Origin: Flaccisagitta enflata
Lineage: Eukaryota; Chaetognatha; Sagittoidea; Aphragmophora
Length of the DNA: 64,000 nt
Reading direction: 5' to 3'
Assembly: GCA_965153355.1 (NCBI GenBank)
Contig: OZ231127.1
Span: 46,314,001-46,378,000, forward strand
The notes below the pieces were generated by a model. The model was not told the DNA's origin and did no database searches. It was given only the letters and a program-made list of their open reading frames with translations. Below, piece after piece: positions 23,739 to 35,280 of this stretch. Each line of letters begins with the position of its first letter. Position 1 is the stretch's first letter. A program made the position numbers and the translations under genes.

Positions 23739-24054
23739 GTGGCGAATCTACGAATGCGTCTCACAGCGTTACGTCATTGGGTCAAGGCGACCAAGGCAAG
23801 TTGAAGCCAACATTGATGAGAACTCATCCAGGCGCCATCGACGTAGTCGATCGACTACAACAACAACACCACCAACAACAACCATCCAAGTTTCTTTTGC
23901 CAATGTCTGTGACGGTGATGGAGTCGCCTCAACCACGGAGGGACGAAGGAGAAGAGGAGGATGAGGAAGTGACAAATAGTTCGTCCCATGCTGATCCAAT
24001 TAAAGTCCTTTTCCCGATAAAACCCATTTCAAAATCGCACGCCAAAGCTCTAAG
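23739..24054 (+). CDS. SOX-type gene, exon before the HMG box
   Basis: After the acceptor TTTCTGACACAG the frame opens with GESTNASHSVTSLGQGDQGK. A Gln/His run, an acidic run (DEGEEEDEEV) and a basic end, KPISKSHAKALR, follow. The exon ends at CTAAG|GTTGGC with two bases of an Arg codon. The next exon supplies the third base and continues RDPKKIVRPMN, so the region before the HMG box reads through without a break. The exon begins in phase 1 and therefore needs an upstream exon; 13583-14689 is the only candidate I see. The N-terminal part shows no folded domain and is probably disordered. Subfamily C R1 repeat 24072-24262 begins 18 bases after the donor. Confidence 0.75.
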
Positions 24055-24071
24055 GTTGGCCTTTTTTTCGG

Positions 24072-24262
24072 TTCTAGTCGCTTTCTAAGCCACTCTGTAG
24101 AAGGGTGTGTCCGTTGGTTAGTAGGTCCAACTGTAGCGACTGTTGATAGGTCCGTTCGAAAGTCGGTGGTGCTTTTTTGTTTTGATTTAGTGAAACTGGA
24201 CCCCTGCCCTCTGCCCGCCTGCAATCTACTTTCTATTGGTCGTGTATTCGGCCTTGTTTTTT
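24072..24262 (+). repeat. R1 repeat, diverged C type
   Basis: Starts CTAGTCGCTTTCTAAGCC, then GTGTCCGTTGG, CCCCTGCCCTCTGCCCGCC, and ends GTCGTGTATTCGGCCTTGTTTTTT. It begins 18 bases downstream of an exon of the SOX-type gene. Confidence 0.65.
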
Positions 24263-24652
24263 TATCGCGTGCGCTTGACTGTATCTTACTCGGTCTCTTA
24301 GATCCTCTGATTCAGGCTTCCGTGTTTCCGGCCCTGTTTTCATGTTTCATATCCGCAAATTGCATCAGTGTATCCATCTGTTCGTCCGTTGCACTGGTCA
24401 GTTGGTATTGAATATTTGTTTTAATGGTCATCAACCATTAGAGGGGTATAGTATATTATCTCCTTTTTCTGCGGCCTTTAACAGCAATTGCAATGAGAAT
24501 GTTGATCATTTCGGCGTTTGATTTCTCTGCATCCTTCAACTTTCTGGCTTAGGCTCACTCTTGCACCTCTAAGTAGGATTATCTTATCAAACCTAAAAAA
24601 CCTCCTATGGGTTTAAACCGTCAAACTTTTTTCTGAAAAATAAGTTGTAGTT

Positions 24653-24670
24653 TTTGTTGTTGATATAGTT

Positions 24671-24701
<31 letters not shown>

Positions 24702-24710
24702 ATGTTGTTT

Positions 24711-24799
<89 letters not shown>

Positions 24800-24800
24800 G
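24653..24800 (+). repeat. (TTG)n microsatellite
   Basis: Interrupted TTG/TTGATG repeats followed by about 27 pure TTG triplets, within the intron before the HMG box. Confidence 0.95.
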
Positions 24801-24949
24801 ATAAAAGTTATTTAAAATATGTGGAACAAAGTCCTTAGCGATTTTTTTGTCATTTCGGATTTTACTGGCCTTTTCACATCAAAATTACAAATATCATAGG
24901 TTATGGGTTGCTGATGTAAACGCAACAAAACATATTGGTATTAAAGATT

Positions 24950-25102
24950 AACAAGGCCGGATAGGACAGTCTCGGACGTTTGGCCAGGGGCAGTTATGCA
25001 AAAACCGCTCGCAATTCAGAAATGTTACGGACCGACGGACGGACTGACGGACCGACCGACCGACACGGCAAGGTGTAGAGTCATGTGTTTGTGACTAAAA
25101 AG
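24950..25102 (-). repeat. R1 repeat, subfamily B
   Basis: Inverted copy: CTTTTTAGTCACAAACAC at the 5' end, CTACACCTTGCCGTGTCGG, then GAACGTCC-type tetramers and a shortened CCGGCCTTGTT end. Confidence 0.75.
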
Positions 25103-25229
25103 TATGCACGTACTGAATTAAAATACCATCAGTGCGGATTTGTTTAAAAAAATGAGTAAGTTTTTTGCCCAGATGAGAAGATGATGCACTGATATTAGAC
25201 CTTTTCTCTAACCTCCCATGGATACCATT

Positions 25230-25381
25230 AACAAGGCCGGATACACGGCCATCAGTTGCGTAGGGGTGGGCAGGGGCGGAAATGCGCGTTTTACCACTTT
25301 TCGACTCGATCATTACGGACTGACGGACGGACGGACCGACGGACAAAGCCTCTTATAGAGTTACTTGTCCGCAACTAAAAA
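25230..25381 (-). repeat. R1 repeat, subfamily C, complete
   Basis: Inverted copy running CTTTTTAGTTGCGGACAAGT, CTCTATAAGAGGCTTTGTCC, tetramers, CGAGTCGAAAAGTGG, GCGCATTTCCGCCCCTGCC, CGCAACTGATGGCCGTGTAT, CCGGCCTTGTT. Confidence 0.85.
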
Positions 25382-25938
25382 GCCTGTCAGTCTCTTAGTC
25401 CTAAGCTCCCCTCAGCTTTGGGTCTCAGCAGTCAGCAGTTAAGAAATTCTTACCGCCAGGGGGGAGATCAAATAGAAAATAGTCGCAAACGCGTAGGACG
25501 GTCTGCTGGTTGTTATGTAGCGGCTTAAAATTGGACCTCCACTTTGGCTGAAGTTACTCAGGATCAAGCAAATATTCATTTTCCAAAAGTTGGAAAAAAA
25601 CGCCAATTTTTCCGCAAAAACGTGGATGAAAATATTTAACTTTGATCTGTGCACATTATTAAAATGGTTGCACATCAACTCTTCCGTGGGATTATCTCCA
25701 AGCTCTATGACAAGTGGAACAATATGTCAATATCCCCAATATACTGAGGCCTTAGTACACCCTTTTTTTTTACAAGGACCAGTAATTTTTTTCTGAGGCT
25801 GGGATGTCCAAAAATTTTTACGAATTTCAGGCTGAAATGTTTTTAGAATGTCCTTAATATTTTCATATAATTCTTTTATACTTTTTTATTATTTGCATCA
25901 ACATAATTGATGTATAGTATGAATTATTATAAGTTAGA

Positions 25939-26543
25939 TAACCATAGCACAAAAAAAAAACGGAACAAAATGTTTTTTAAAGATTGAGATTCATCCAATG
26001 AAAAAAACATAGCAAAATCTGTGACCGTTTGAAAGCTCTTCGAAAGATTTTCAAAATGAGACTATGCTGGTTATTCTGTTTTTATTCGTTTAGAAATGAC
26101 ATAACAATAAAGAAGAGGTGGTCATAAACGTAAAAGTTGAAATCATAAAAGTTGTTTCTTTTTTAAATTTGATGATAACAATAGAAAAAAATAATAATTT
26201 AAATTTTTTTTTAGGTGATTTTAAAGATTTTCGAATTTTCTTTCATTCAAGACCAATCCCAGATCTGTATCTCAAACGGTTTAAAAGTTACAGCTTGTCA
26301 AAGTTAACTACTTTATTTTCAAAAATTTTTTATTCAATCTGGCTGCTTATTGAATAGGGCAATGGTTTCATTCATTCTTATGCCATTTCTAAACGGATAA
26401 AGCTAGAATGACCAGCAACGTCGCATATGAAAGATCTTTTGCAGAGCTTTCTAACGGTCATGAATTTTCTATAGTTAGAGTCTTCACTTTAGCAATAAAT
26501 CATCAAAACAAGTTGTTCCGTTTTTTTTTTTGTGCTATGGTTA
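25939..26543. mobile_element. Inverted-repeat element (MITE-like)
   Basis: Ends TAACCATAGCACAAAAAA and TTTTTTTGTGCTATGGTTA are inverted, and pairing continues inward over about 150 bases (for example ATTCGTTTAGAAATGACATA against TATGCCATTTCTAAACGGAT). The interior is AT-rich without coding frames. It lies 255 bases before the first HMG-box exon. Confidence 0.75.
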
Positions 26544-26798
26544 TAACATTTATTACTGTTTGAAATAAAATAGTAGATTTTTTTATGGATAAGGTTATTT
26601 TCATTTAAAATTTGTATAAACACAATCTGAACTTTGAATCAAATAGTTTGTCCATAAATCTTATGCTAGGCTTTGTCCTTAAATTGTCCTTGATTTTAAG
26701 CAAAATTTCTGCCTCATGTCCTTATAAACTTTGTCCTTACTAAAAAAAAAAGAGTGAATACCCAAACTGAATTGTCGCTCTTCCTTTTCTTTTCTTAG

Positions 26799-26992
26799 GC
26801 GTGATCCGAAGAAGATCGTGAGGCCAATGAATATGTTTATGCTTTGGTCAAAGCACATGCGTGAAATAATTCGATCTGAGAGACCTGAAATTCATCACGC
26901 TGATTTGTCCAAGATTCTGGGCGCAAAATGGAACGCGCTCCCACCTGAAGAGAAGAAAGAATGGCAGCTCAAAGCCGAAGAACATCTCATCG
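26799..26992 (+). CDS. SOX-type HMG-box exon, N-terminal two thirds
   Basis: The exon follows the acceptor TTTTCTTTTCTTAG. It encodes RDPKKIVRPMNMFMLWSKHM and then REIIRSERPEIHHADLSKIL before the donor ATCG|GTATGAGT. RPMN.FM.W, the (H)N/H-A-(D/E)-(L/I)-S-K-x-LG turn and the K-x-x-W position are hallmarks of the SOX/TCF HMG fold that binds and bends DNA in the nucleus. MNMFMLW replaces the usual MNAFMVW, and the AKWNALPPEEKKEW helix differs from known SOX groups, so this is a divergent member. The upstream and downstream junctions both match in phase. HBP1, TOX and capicua boxes fit less well. Target genes cannot be inferred. Confidence 0.9.
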
Positions 26993-27184
26993 GTATGAGT
27001 ATGAATGTGACTCAGGTCGATTCTGGACAAATGAAATTAGTTTAAAACTAGCTCTACTTATTTGTCATAAGGGGGTGGCACTGGGCAAGGATATTAGACA
27101 CTTTAGGTAATGGTGTTATTGTTTAACCGGCCGAAAGATGGATCTATCAACGGTGACGCTATTCTATTTTCTATATGCTTTCAG

Positions 27185-27270
27185 AGCACAAGAAGATATT
27201 TCCGAATTACAAGTACCAACCTAAACACTCGCGCTTTCCCAAAAAGAAAAGGGATCCGACGACACCCCAG
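27185..27270 (+). CDS. SOX-type HMG-box exon, C-terminal end of the box
   Basis: After the acceptor ATGCTTTCAG, the last base of the previous exon plus AG gives Glu. The reading is EHKKIFPNYKYQPKHSRFPK then KKRDPTTPQ. HKK..P(N/D)YKYQP(R/K) is the SOX signature that closes the HMG box, here followed by a basic KKKR stretch typical of a C-terminal nuclear localisation signal. The exon ends in phase 0 at CCCCAG|GTCCGT. An intron splits the box between the last helix and this tail. A long TCG/TTG microsatellite begins about 20 bases after the donor. Confidence 0.9.
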
Positions 27271-27288
27271 GTCCGTCAAACTGCTTCG

Positions 27289-27556
<268 letters not shown>

Positions 27557-28031
27557 GTTGTTGTCGTCCCTTGTCACTCTACATTTGAAAATTGCCTCTC
27601 TCAACCTTTTAATCTGTATCTACGTAGATCGGTCTATCTCCCTTGCTCGTTGTCTGTTAGTATGATTTCTCATTGGACTCTCTCTTTCTTTCTTTCTTTC
27701 TTTCTATCTTTCTTTCTTCTTTTCTCTCTCTCTCTCTCTCTCTCTTCATTGGTTTGTTTTTAGTTGAGGTATTCGTTAGGATGTTAGTGTTTGATCAGCA
27801 CCTGCCTTTTAATTGCGACTAATTAAAGTCATCCGCTGCGTCGCGTCGTTTTCATTTTCATTTCAGCACCCGCATATTGTCTGATTGTCATAATTGTCCT
27901 TTCTGACAGTCGAGTCGTTCCCCTTTCTCTTTGATGATTATGATCTATAACTCCCCATTTATCATGGACGCTAATCATAGTCATAAGTTAATGGCGAGCT
28001 TTTGCCATCTTTGTAATAGCACTTAGTACTT

Positions 28032-28875
28032 AGTACCATTGTCGGGAAAAAAGTCGAAGTCAGTCTTCGACTTTTTGACATATTCGAGAGAAACAGGGTT
28101 TTCATTTTCTTATGCGGAAGTTGGGCAACTCATCCGGCTGATTGTGGCCTCCAATGAAATTTATAGGGTAAGTAAATTTAATAATTCTCTTTCATTTGGC
28201 GCCAAGCAGAAATCTCTGGGACAAATATTTTTCGCGTTATGAATTTTTAAAGATTTATTTATGATAAATGCAAATTGAATTTTTTTTTATTTTTCATGAT
28301 TTTGTGTATGATTAATAAAGGAGCGTATTTATGGTTGTTTGAGCATGCAAATATAAGAAAACATGTTTATGAGCAAACCTGCTCATCGGTAAGGGTGTTT
28401 TAGAGGATTCTAGCTCATTTAGCTCATTTAGCTCATTTCTTTTTTATTTCAAATGTGATAAATAGATAAATATTTTGAAACATGTTTAACAAAGCAGATA
28501 CAAAAAAGCATATCAGTGAGCATAGCTGCTCATCTGTGAAGGCATTTTTAAGCATTTTAGCTCACTTAGCTCATTTAGCTGTCTTTTTTTTTTTTGATTT
28601 TTAGTGGGATAGATAAATGTTTTGATGGGAGCACGTAGATACAAAAAAGCATTTTAATGAGCATAGCTGGTTGTCTGGTTGAGTGGTTTTGAGCATTTTA
28701 GCTCATCAAGCTCATTTGGCCCAGTCTCTGATTTTCAGTGCAATCAATACATACAATTGCTCTTGATTTGATCTAATAGAAAAAAAGATTTGTAGTGACT
28801 AGAGACAACAGCTTGGTGAAAAGTGACCAATTTTTACGACTTTTTTCCTCACGGCGACAGCCGCCATTACTGGTA
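28032..28875. mobile_element. Inverted-repeat element with GGAAAAAAGTCG ends
   Basis: The left end AGTACCATTGTCGGGAAAAA plus AGTCG matches the inverted right end TACCAGTAATGGCGGCTGTC..GAGGAAAAAAGTCGTAAA. Copies of the same ends occur at 31749-31800 and 46772-47502. The interior carries a tandem of about 120 bp (28380-28740) with TTAGCTCATTTAGCTCATTT motifs. The right end lies 12 bases before an exon of the SOX-type gene. Confidence 0.7.
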
Positions 28876-28887
28876 TATTCATATCAG

Positions 28888-29183
28888 GGAGGATACAAAC
28901 CGATAGCGCCAAATCTTGGCCCTGGCCCTGCTCCTGGGGCTTCCCAATTGTCTGTAGTTGGGGGATCAAGTATGGTGACAAACAATGCTACCGCTGCAAA
29001 CACCACTGGTCGTGGTTGCGGTAGCGGCAGTAGCAGTGGCGCAAGCAGCATTGTCGGTAGTGGCACAAACAGCAGTGTCGGGGGCGGCGTCGGTGTCAGC
29101 AGCGGCGCCATACAGATTTCCCAGACGACGATTCATATTCCTAGCGAAAGCGTTTTTGTCGAAAGACCGCCAACATTACACAG
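28888..29183 (+). CDS. SOX-type gene, Gly/Ser-rich exon after the HMG box
   Basis: Acceptor TATTCATATCAG, phase 0, matching the preceding exon. The peptide begins GGYKPIAPNLGPGPAPGASQ, passes through Gly/Ser/Ala-rich low-complexity sequence and ends IHIPSESVFVERPPTLHR before the donor ACACAG|GTACCT. Two bases of the Arg codon are left for the next exon. The region is probably disordered, as is usual C-terminal to SOX boxes. The upstream intron sequence that must hold the branch point and polypyrimidine tract comes from the inverted-repeat element at 28032-28875. Confidence 0.8.
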
Positions 29184-29230
29184 GTACCTTGATATCCATC
29201 TTATTACAAGAAAGGAGTACACCCCAGATC

Positions 29231-29520
29231 TTTTTAAGCGCGTCCTCGCACTTCTATAAGAGGTCATGTCCGTTGGTTGGTCGGTCGGTCGGTCGGTCAC
29301 GCAAACGTTTGAAATGCGCAAAACGGCTGATTCTGACGTATTTCTTCGTTCCTATCACCTTTCATGCCTCACCACATTCATATTTATTCATTCATTCATT
29401 CATTCATTCATTCATTCATTCATTCATTCATTTATTCATTCATTCATTCATCAAAAACATTCATTCACAAAATCTTAATCAAGCGAGGCGCACTTATTGG
29501 CCTTCACTTGGCCTTGTTTG
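29231..29520 (+). repeat. R1 repeat, subfamily D, with (ATTC)n inside
   Basis: TTTTTAAGCGCGTCCTCGCAC, then TATAAGAGGTCATGTCCGTTGG and (GGTC)n at the 5' end, and GGCGCACTTATTGGCCTTCACTTGGCCTTGTTTG at the 3' end. An ATTC microsatellite (about 29378-29455) occupies the middle. Confidence 0.65.
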
Positions 29521-29616
29521 TACATTTTCCCTAATTAAAAGAAACATGTGTCTATAAGACACAGATCAAGATCGTTCGAGCAGTTTCCATTCAAACCTTT
29601 CTATATGCTGTTGCGA

Positions 29617-29821
29617 TTTTTAGTCGCGTGCAGGCGACTCTACAACCCGCTTTGTCCGTCGGTCGGTTGGTCGGTCGGTCGGTCAGTCGGTCACACTTTA
29701 CTTTTTTTTATGATTTTATTTCTTTGACCTCACTGCTCTTGCCCAAATGGTCTTGCAACCTCAAATATGATCCCTGCCCACCCGCACGCGACTTCGGTAG
29801 CCGTGTATCCAGCCTTGTTTT
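29617..29821 (+). repeat. R1 repeat, subfamily A, complete
   Basis: AGTCGCGTGCAGGCGACTC, AACCCGCTTTGTCCGTCGG, GGTC tetramers, TCACACTTTACTTTTTTT, CACTGCTCTTGCCCAAATGG, CCTGCCCACCCGCACGCGAC, TTCGGTAGCCGTGTATCC and the AGCCTTGTTTT end. Confidence 0.9.
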
Positions 29822-30189
29822 ATACTCATTTGGTGGAATCATGAGTGCGGTCATATATCGCATGCATGCTAACTCATACCTCGAGAGAGTCAAAAATGAG
29901 TACTCGGCCCAAGAGATGATGTTTATTGGGTCCAAATCATCATAAAAATGGTTATTTCTTTAGGAGACTCAATTCCCTGAACTGTTTGATCAATGAAGCT
30001 GTAGAAACAATTTGCCAAAACCAACACTTCCCGTATGGAAACGATGGAACTTATAGCTAATTCTGGGGTCATTCGCACTACAAAAAAAAAATCTGGAAGC
30101 TTTTTTCGTGAGAGTATGCTCATTAATTGGTTCTGAAGTGGAGATGTCATAGTGACCATTTTTAGAAAATTAGTTTTTGCGGTCTTTGG

Positions 30190-30400
30190 CCTAACTGCTC
30201 CTGCCCAAATGATCAAGTGACCTCAAAAACAGCCCCTGCCCATCACGAGTGGTTTTTGTGTTACTGCCCCTACCCAACCATCTGCCACGGTGCTGCCACA
30301 TATGCGGCCTTGTATCTTTGGTTCTCTCCTTTGTGGCAGCGGCCCCGAGGGAGAAACTTGGGAGAAGAGGAGAAGGAGAAAATTCCTCATACAGAATGAT
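30190..30400 (+). repeat. R1 3' fragments joined to an R2 fragment
   Basis: A-type GCTCCTGCCCAAATGATCAA and a B-type end CCACATATGCGGCCTTGTA (30190-30316) are followed by R2-like GGCAGCGGCCCCGAGGGAGA (from 30333). It is a mosaic of broken repeats. Confidence 0.55.
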
Positions 30401-31195
30401 TTTTTTTTTTGAATGAGACAAAAGATGACAACATAATTCTACAGCCAAAAAAGATATTCAAATTTAAAAAAAAACGCCTGAAAGACTTTGTTTTGGCATT
30501 TATTTGTGCCAAATTTTAGCTTCGGGTGTCGAGTAGTTTGGCTTCAATCTACATGTGAAGTTAAGTTGTCAATTTCTCCTTGCTCTTGTTTTCTCCCTAA
30601 ATTCAGAGATGAAATTGTCCAAATTTCTTATTGCTTTTCTAAAAGGACTATTTGTACACATTGAAAATATTAGGAACAATTTAAGAGACATTTAGCCTCG
30701 AAACGGCAAAAAATTTAAGAGAACCCAGGCTGAGTTCAAAAAAGGTTGTATCTTATATAAAAAAAAAAGTGTATGCGACTACTTTCTTTGGTTCTGTCCT
30801 TTTTAGTTGCGGACACACCTTGCCTCGAACCACTTCTCAATTTCAATGACGTCTGTGATCAATGACATGAAAATGTTGAGTCTGTCTGTCTGTCTGTCCG
30901 TCTGCTTGTCAGTGGGTCTATGGTAGAAAAGGTTCAATGACAAAATCATAGAAAAAAAACGGCATTTTTGATATGAAATCTTTACTGCTACTCATTATCT
31001 TTTGTGACGTAGCTGTTGCCGTGGGCGTGAAGGCAGTCAACAGTCTATTGAGCCGAATGTCAATTGAACCACTTCCAATTACTCTGACGTCTATGATGAA
31101 AGACAAGAAGAAGTCTGTGTGCAAGTCTGACAGTCTGTCTCTCTATGGAAGAAAAGGTTAATTGACGCTAACTTAAAGAGAGAAAATGGAGTATA

Positions 31196-31504
31196 CAGTC
31201 AGCAGACAAAACATAATAGGTATATATCATACTGTTGGTTTTGATCCTACATGCTGATAGTAAACAAAATATTGTATGCAACAACCAGTGGTTTAAATAA
31301 CACCCAGCTGTAATATTACAAAATTGTAGCATTACAGCCGGCTGTAATTCTAACAACTGGTTGTTGAATACGACATTTTGTTTGTTACAGCCGGCTGTAA
31401 CTTGAGCAATTGATTGTCGCATACAATATTTTGTTTTTGAGCAGTATGTTGGATCGAAGCCAGTCGTATGATATATATACCTATAGTGTTTTGTCCACTG
31501 ACTG
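31196..31504. mobile_element. TA-flanked MITE with CAGT ends
   Basis: Ends CAGTCAGCAGACAAAACA and TGTTTTGTCCACTGACTG are inverted, with TA on both sides (31194-31195, 31505-31506). Matches extend about 60 bases (GTATATATCATAC on both arms). The centre contains GTTACAGCCGGCTGTAAC palindromes. A tandem 32-bp duplication (TGACTGTATAGAGAATAGCA units) starts at the right end. Confidence 0.75.
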
Positions 31505-31675
31505 TATAGAGAATAGCATTTATGATATGACTGACTGTATAGAGAATAGCATTTATGATATGACATCCCTGATGACGTTGCAGTTGCCGCGGACATGAAG
31601 GCAGTAAACGCTCAATGGTTCGTTGCATCAAATGATTTTTCCCCTTTGTAAGTTTCTCTCTGCAATGCCTATCTC

Positions 31676-31685
31676 ACTCTCTCTC

Positions 31686-31724
<39 letters not shown>

Positions 31725-31800
31725 CCCTTCTTTTTTTTCTCTCTCAGCATTTACGACTTTTTTTCTATGGTGATTAGCCGCCTTTATTGGTACTCTTTAC
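31676..31800 (+). repeat. (CT)n and one end of the GGAAAAAAGTCG-type element
   Basis: A CT tract precedes ATTTACGACTTTTTTTCTAT and GATTAGCCGCCTTTATTGGTAC, which matches the right ends at about 28835-28875 and 47458-47502. The partner end was not found nearby, so this copy is truncated or diverged. Confidence 0.6.
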
Positions 31801-31933
31801 CAAGGCATGCCCTTACAAATCCAAGCAGTCTCTTAACTCTAAAAAGGTTATTTTGAATACTGGGCTTACAAAAATAGTTATGATTTGATCAAAATTGAAA
31901 TAGAATTAATCCTTTATCCAGCTTCGACTCTTA

Positions 31934-32286
31934 TTTTTAGTCGCGTGCACGCGACTCTACAACCCGCTTTGTCCGTCCGTTGGTTGGTCGGTCGGTCGGT
32001 TGGTTGGTCGGTCACACTTTACTTTTTTTGTCACTTTTATTCATTTACGTCATTTTTAGTCATTTTAAGTAATTTTAAGGCATTCTAAGTCATTGTAAGT
32101 CATTCTTAGTCATTTTAAGTCATTCAAAGTCATTCTAAGTCATTTTTGGTCATTAGGTCATTTTATCATTTTAAGTCATTTTAAGTCATTTTAAGTCATT
32201 CTAAGTCATTCTCAGGCATTCTATGTCATTTTAAGTCATTCTAAGTGATTTTAAGTCTGTAGTCTTATAGGTGTTGGCCTTGTTTT
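31934..32286 (+). repeat. R1 repeat with internal decamer array
   Basis: AGTCGCGTGCACGCGACTC and (GGTC)n at the 5' end, then about 220 bases of GTCATTTTAA-like decamers, then GTGTTGGCCTTGTTTT. The array replaces the usual CAAATG and CCCACCC blocks. Confidence 0.75.
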
Positions 32287-33092
32287 ACAAAATAGTAGTT
32301 CTTTTAACAATAAAAAGCTAAGAAATCAATATTTTTCTTCAATTTTTTTTGCAAAGTGATTAGTTTGCAATGCCTAATGGTAATCAAAAATTGATTAGCT
32401 TCAAATCAATGCTTTACTTTTCGACCCTTTTGAATGGGATTTGCATGGCTGTCCTTGCTCTGCGTCATAACCCGATCAAACGCCCAATTTCAATCACGAG
32501 TAGGGGAGTGGTGCAGATTTATTTCATGATTTTAAGAAAGGAACATATTTAACTGAAAAAAATGTCATTTCGCTGATTTCAGGGATTATACTCCGCAGCA
32601 AGCGACCCCGTTACCTTGCAAATGTTATTTCAATTCGTTTTCAAAATTGATTACAGTGATCTATTCATTATAGCGAACTCATTTTTCTCATTGATTACCT
32701 TGTTAGTAACAAGTTGATACAAGGGTTCGCGTCAATCGCGTGTCAACTGTCAATGTTGCCATCACTTCTGCGACTGTGTGCGCTAGTAACTCGCAGACTG
32801 TGCACTATGCCTGTTTAGGCAACTCGACAAAGTTTATTTCACCAGCCTGTCAGAAACCCTCTAAATCCACCTAAACCACCTGGACACCATGCCTGTTTTA
32901 GCTGTGTTGAGACCTTGTTCCGTGTCTGAGTTGCCTGTGCAAGCGTTTGTATTAAAAAGCTGTTTTTTGCGACTTTTGCATACATCCGTTCCTTCTTATC
33001 TGGTTCATTTTTCCTTTCTAGCCGTAAACTCGTTTAAAAAGATTTTTGAGTTTCGAAATTGGACTCCACGCCTTTTGCCGATAAGACGCTAC

Positions 33093-33417
33093 TTTTTAGT
33101 CTCGTGCACTTGCCGGAATAACCCGCTATGTCGGTCAGTCGGTTGGTTTAATCGTCAGGTCATTTTTTGGCGTTTTCAGCTGATTTTTTCATCACCGCTC
33201 GCATTCCTCCTGCTCAATGTTGTAAAAAGGTGTTGATGAGGTAAAATGGGTTGATAACTTGTTAAATCTGTTAAAACAGGAAGTGTAAAAAAAGGTGTTA
33301 CTTATGAAATTGATGCTAGAAAGGGTAGGAAAGGGTTAAAAAGGTCTTTAAAGGTTAGAAAAGCTTAAAAAGGAATTTTTAAGTCTCGCACTCGACATAT
33401 ACTGTGTCGGCCTTGTG
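33093..33417 (+). repeat. R1 repeat, diverged, expanded interior
   Basis: TTTTTAGTCTCGTGCACTTGCC, CCCGCTATGTCGGTCAGTCGG at the 5' side and GTGTCGGCCTTGTGA at the 3' side, separated by GTTAAAAAGG-type repeats. Confidence 0.55.
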
Positions 33418-33784
33418 ACGAGAGATGATGATTTTTTCTCTCGTTGCCTTGCCTTTTGCCTGTTGAAGCGAATTTGGGTCGTATCTTAGAGATGTGACTA
33501 GCGCTGAGTTGCGCATATGGTGCGCTACTGCCATCTTAGCTGAGCCGGGCTTACCTATCGCGGGGCCCTTGGCTTGACTGCTTTCGCAGGGCCCCCTTTA
33601 GCCTTCCGTATACAGCCTCTCCGTTTGATTTTTTTTTCTCACTAACTCTTCTTCTTAGTCATAACCAGATCACAGACAATTGATTGGAGAAACGTTAAAG
33701 TTTAAATGCATATGATGAGAATTGCAGATGGGTGACGGTTTGCGCCGGGTGCACAAGCCACTGGCACTGGTTAACTTGAACAAA

Positions 33785-33982
33785 TTTTTAGTCACGTGCA
33801 CGAGACTCTACAACCCGCTTTGTCGGTCGGTCGGTCGGTCGGTTGATCGGTTACACTTTACTTTTTTCTATGATTTTATTTCTTTGACCTCACTGCTCCT
33901 GCCCAAATGGTTTGGTAACCTCAAATATGGCCCCTGCCCACCCAAACGCGACTTCGGTAGCCGTGTAACCGGTCTTGTTTTT
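33785..33982 (+). repeat. R1 repeat, subfamily A, complete
   Basis: AGTCACGTGCACGAGACTC, CCCGCTTTGTCGGTCGGTCGG, TTACACTTTACTTTTTTC, CTCCTGCCCAAATGGTTTGG, CCTGCCCACCCAAACGCGAC, then TTCGGTAGCCGTGTAACC and GGTCTTGTTTTT. Confidence 0.85.
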
Positions 33983-35280
33983 GAATAAGGTTGGCATCAA
34001 CCAACTAACACCCCTTCCATAATTAGGCGAACTGGGATGAAAAGGCGCTGTTTAAGGGTTGATAAATACGTGTATTATCAATTCAAACCATGTAAAACAT
34101 CAACATCGGTAAATTTCATCAACATATTGCAAAAAATGACTCAAAAATATAAACAGCTATCTCCTCATGAGCTGAATTATGCAAATTAGTGAAAAGTCAC
34201 ATTAAGGCCCCCTCTGGCCATGATCTCAATATGTCACCTTCTTTTCCTGGGCTTTTGTCAGTTTATGCGGCTTCCCCTGCCCCTCCTCCTGTGCCACTGT
34301 CTCTTCTGCATCAACTGACCTCATTACAGTCCAGTCCAGTCCAGTCCAGTCCAGTCCAGTCCAGTACAGTCCAGTCCCTCCTACGATTAACATCTCCTCT
34401 CTCTCTGAGCTCGAAAAAAGATGATAACGACGTTTTGGTGAAAAAATCACGACGCACCGACTTTTTGACCCAAGTCTCGAGTGGTCAAAAACTCTAAGGA
34501 GAAAAGACTTAACGGTTTTCTGCCTTTCTGCCGTTGAAAACTAAAGGAGAGAAAAACTTAACGGTTTTTCTGCCTTGTTTTGGTTTGCTCGTTTGCTTCA
34601 CCTAGCTTCGAGTATAGTAAAATGGGACAAACTGGACTTTAACAATATAACAATAAATAAAAATCTAATTTCGTTACTATTTTCCTCATCAAAATGGATC
34701 ATGGTACGCAATTGTATATAACAACCGACCAGAGGATTCTCGTTTCCGACCTACTATTTTACATGCAAAACAAGCTGCATGTGATTGCTCATGATGACAT
34801 TGTGTCGATCTGCGACAACTTCTACGGGGAAGAATATGTGTGGCAGGAGAAAGTCAAATTCTTTACTGCCATCGGACGGAAATCAATTCGTGGCCGCGTA
34901 GCGGAAAAAAAATCGAAATACTTGAACGAGATTCTTCACGAAATGCGCGAGCTAGATGACGCAAAGAAATGGCAACCGACATGCGTCGCAATGGAATTTA
35001 GTAACATTCCTCAGTCAGAAGACGGCAGCGTGCCAAATTCCCAAATTATGGCGTCTCTCATCAACATGCGAAAAAACATTGTTACACAGGCCGCGCTTGC
35101 ATCACTGAAAGACGAACTCGTATCTTCAATTAAGTTACTAGCTAACATGATTTCGAAGCCAGCATTTCCCCTGGCTTCACATCTCTCACCGAGGCGCACA
35201 CTGCCTTCACCTTCGCGTCTCAACAATGAAGAACGACGTTTGGACGAGACTTTACGTAATACGCTTTTCAGCGGCGACAA

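Noticed and set aside
24285-24345. Possible small gene around the CGCGTGCGCTTGACT motif
   Set aside because: These are R1 fragments; the open frame is short and has no splice or domain support.
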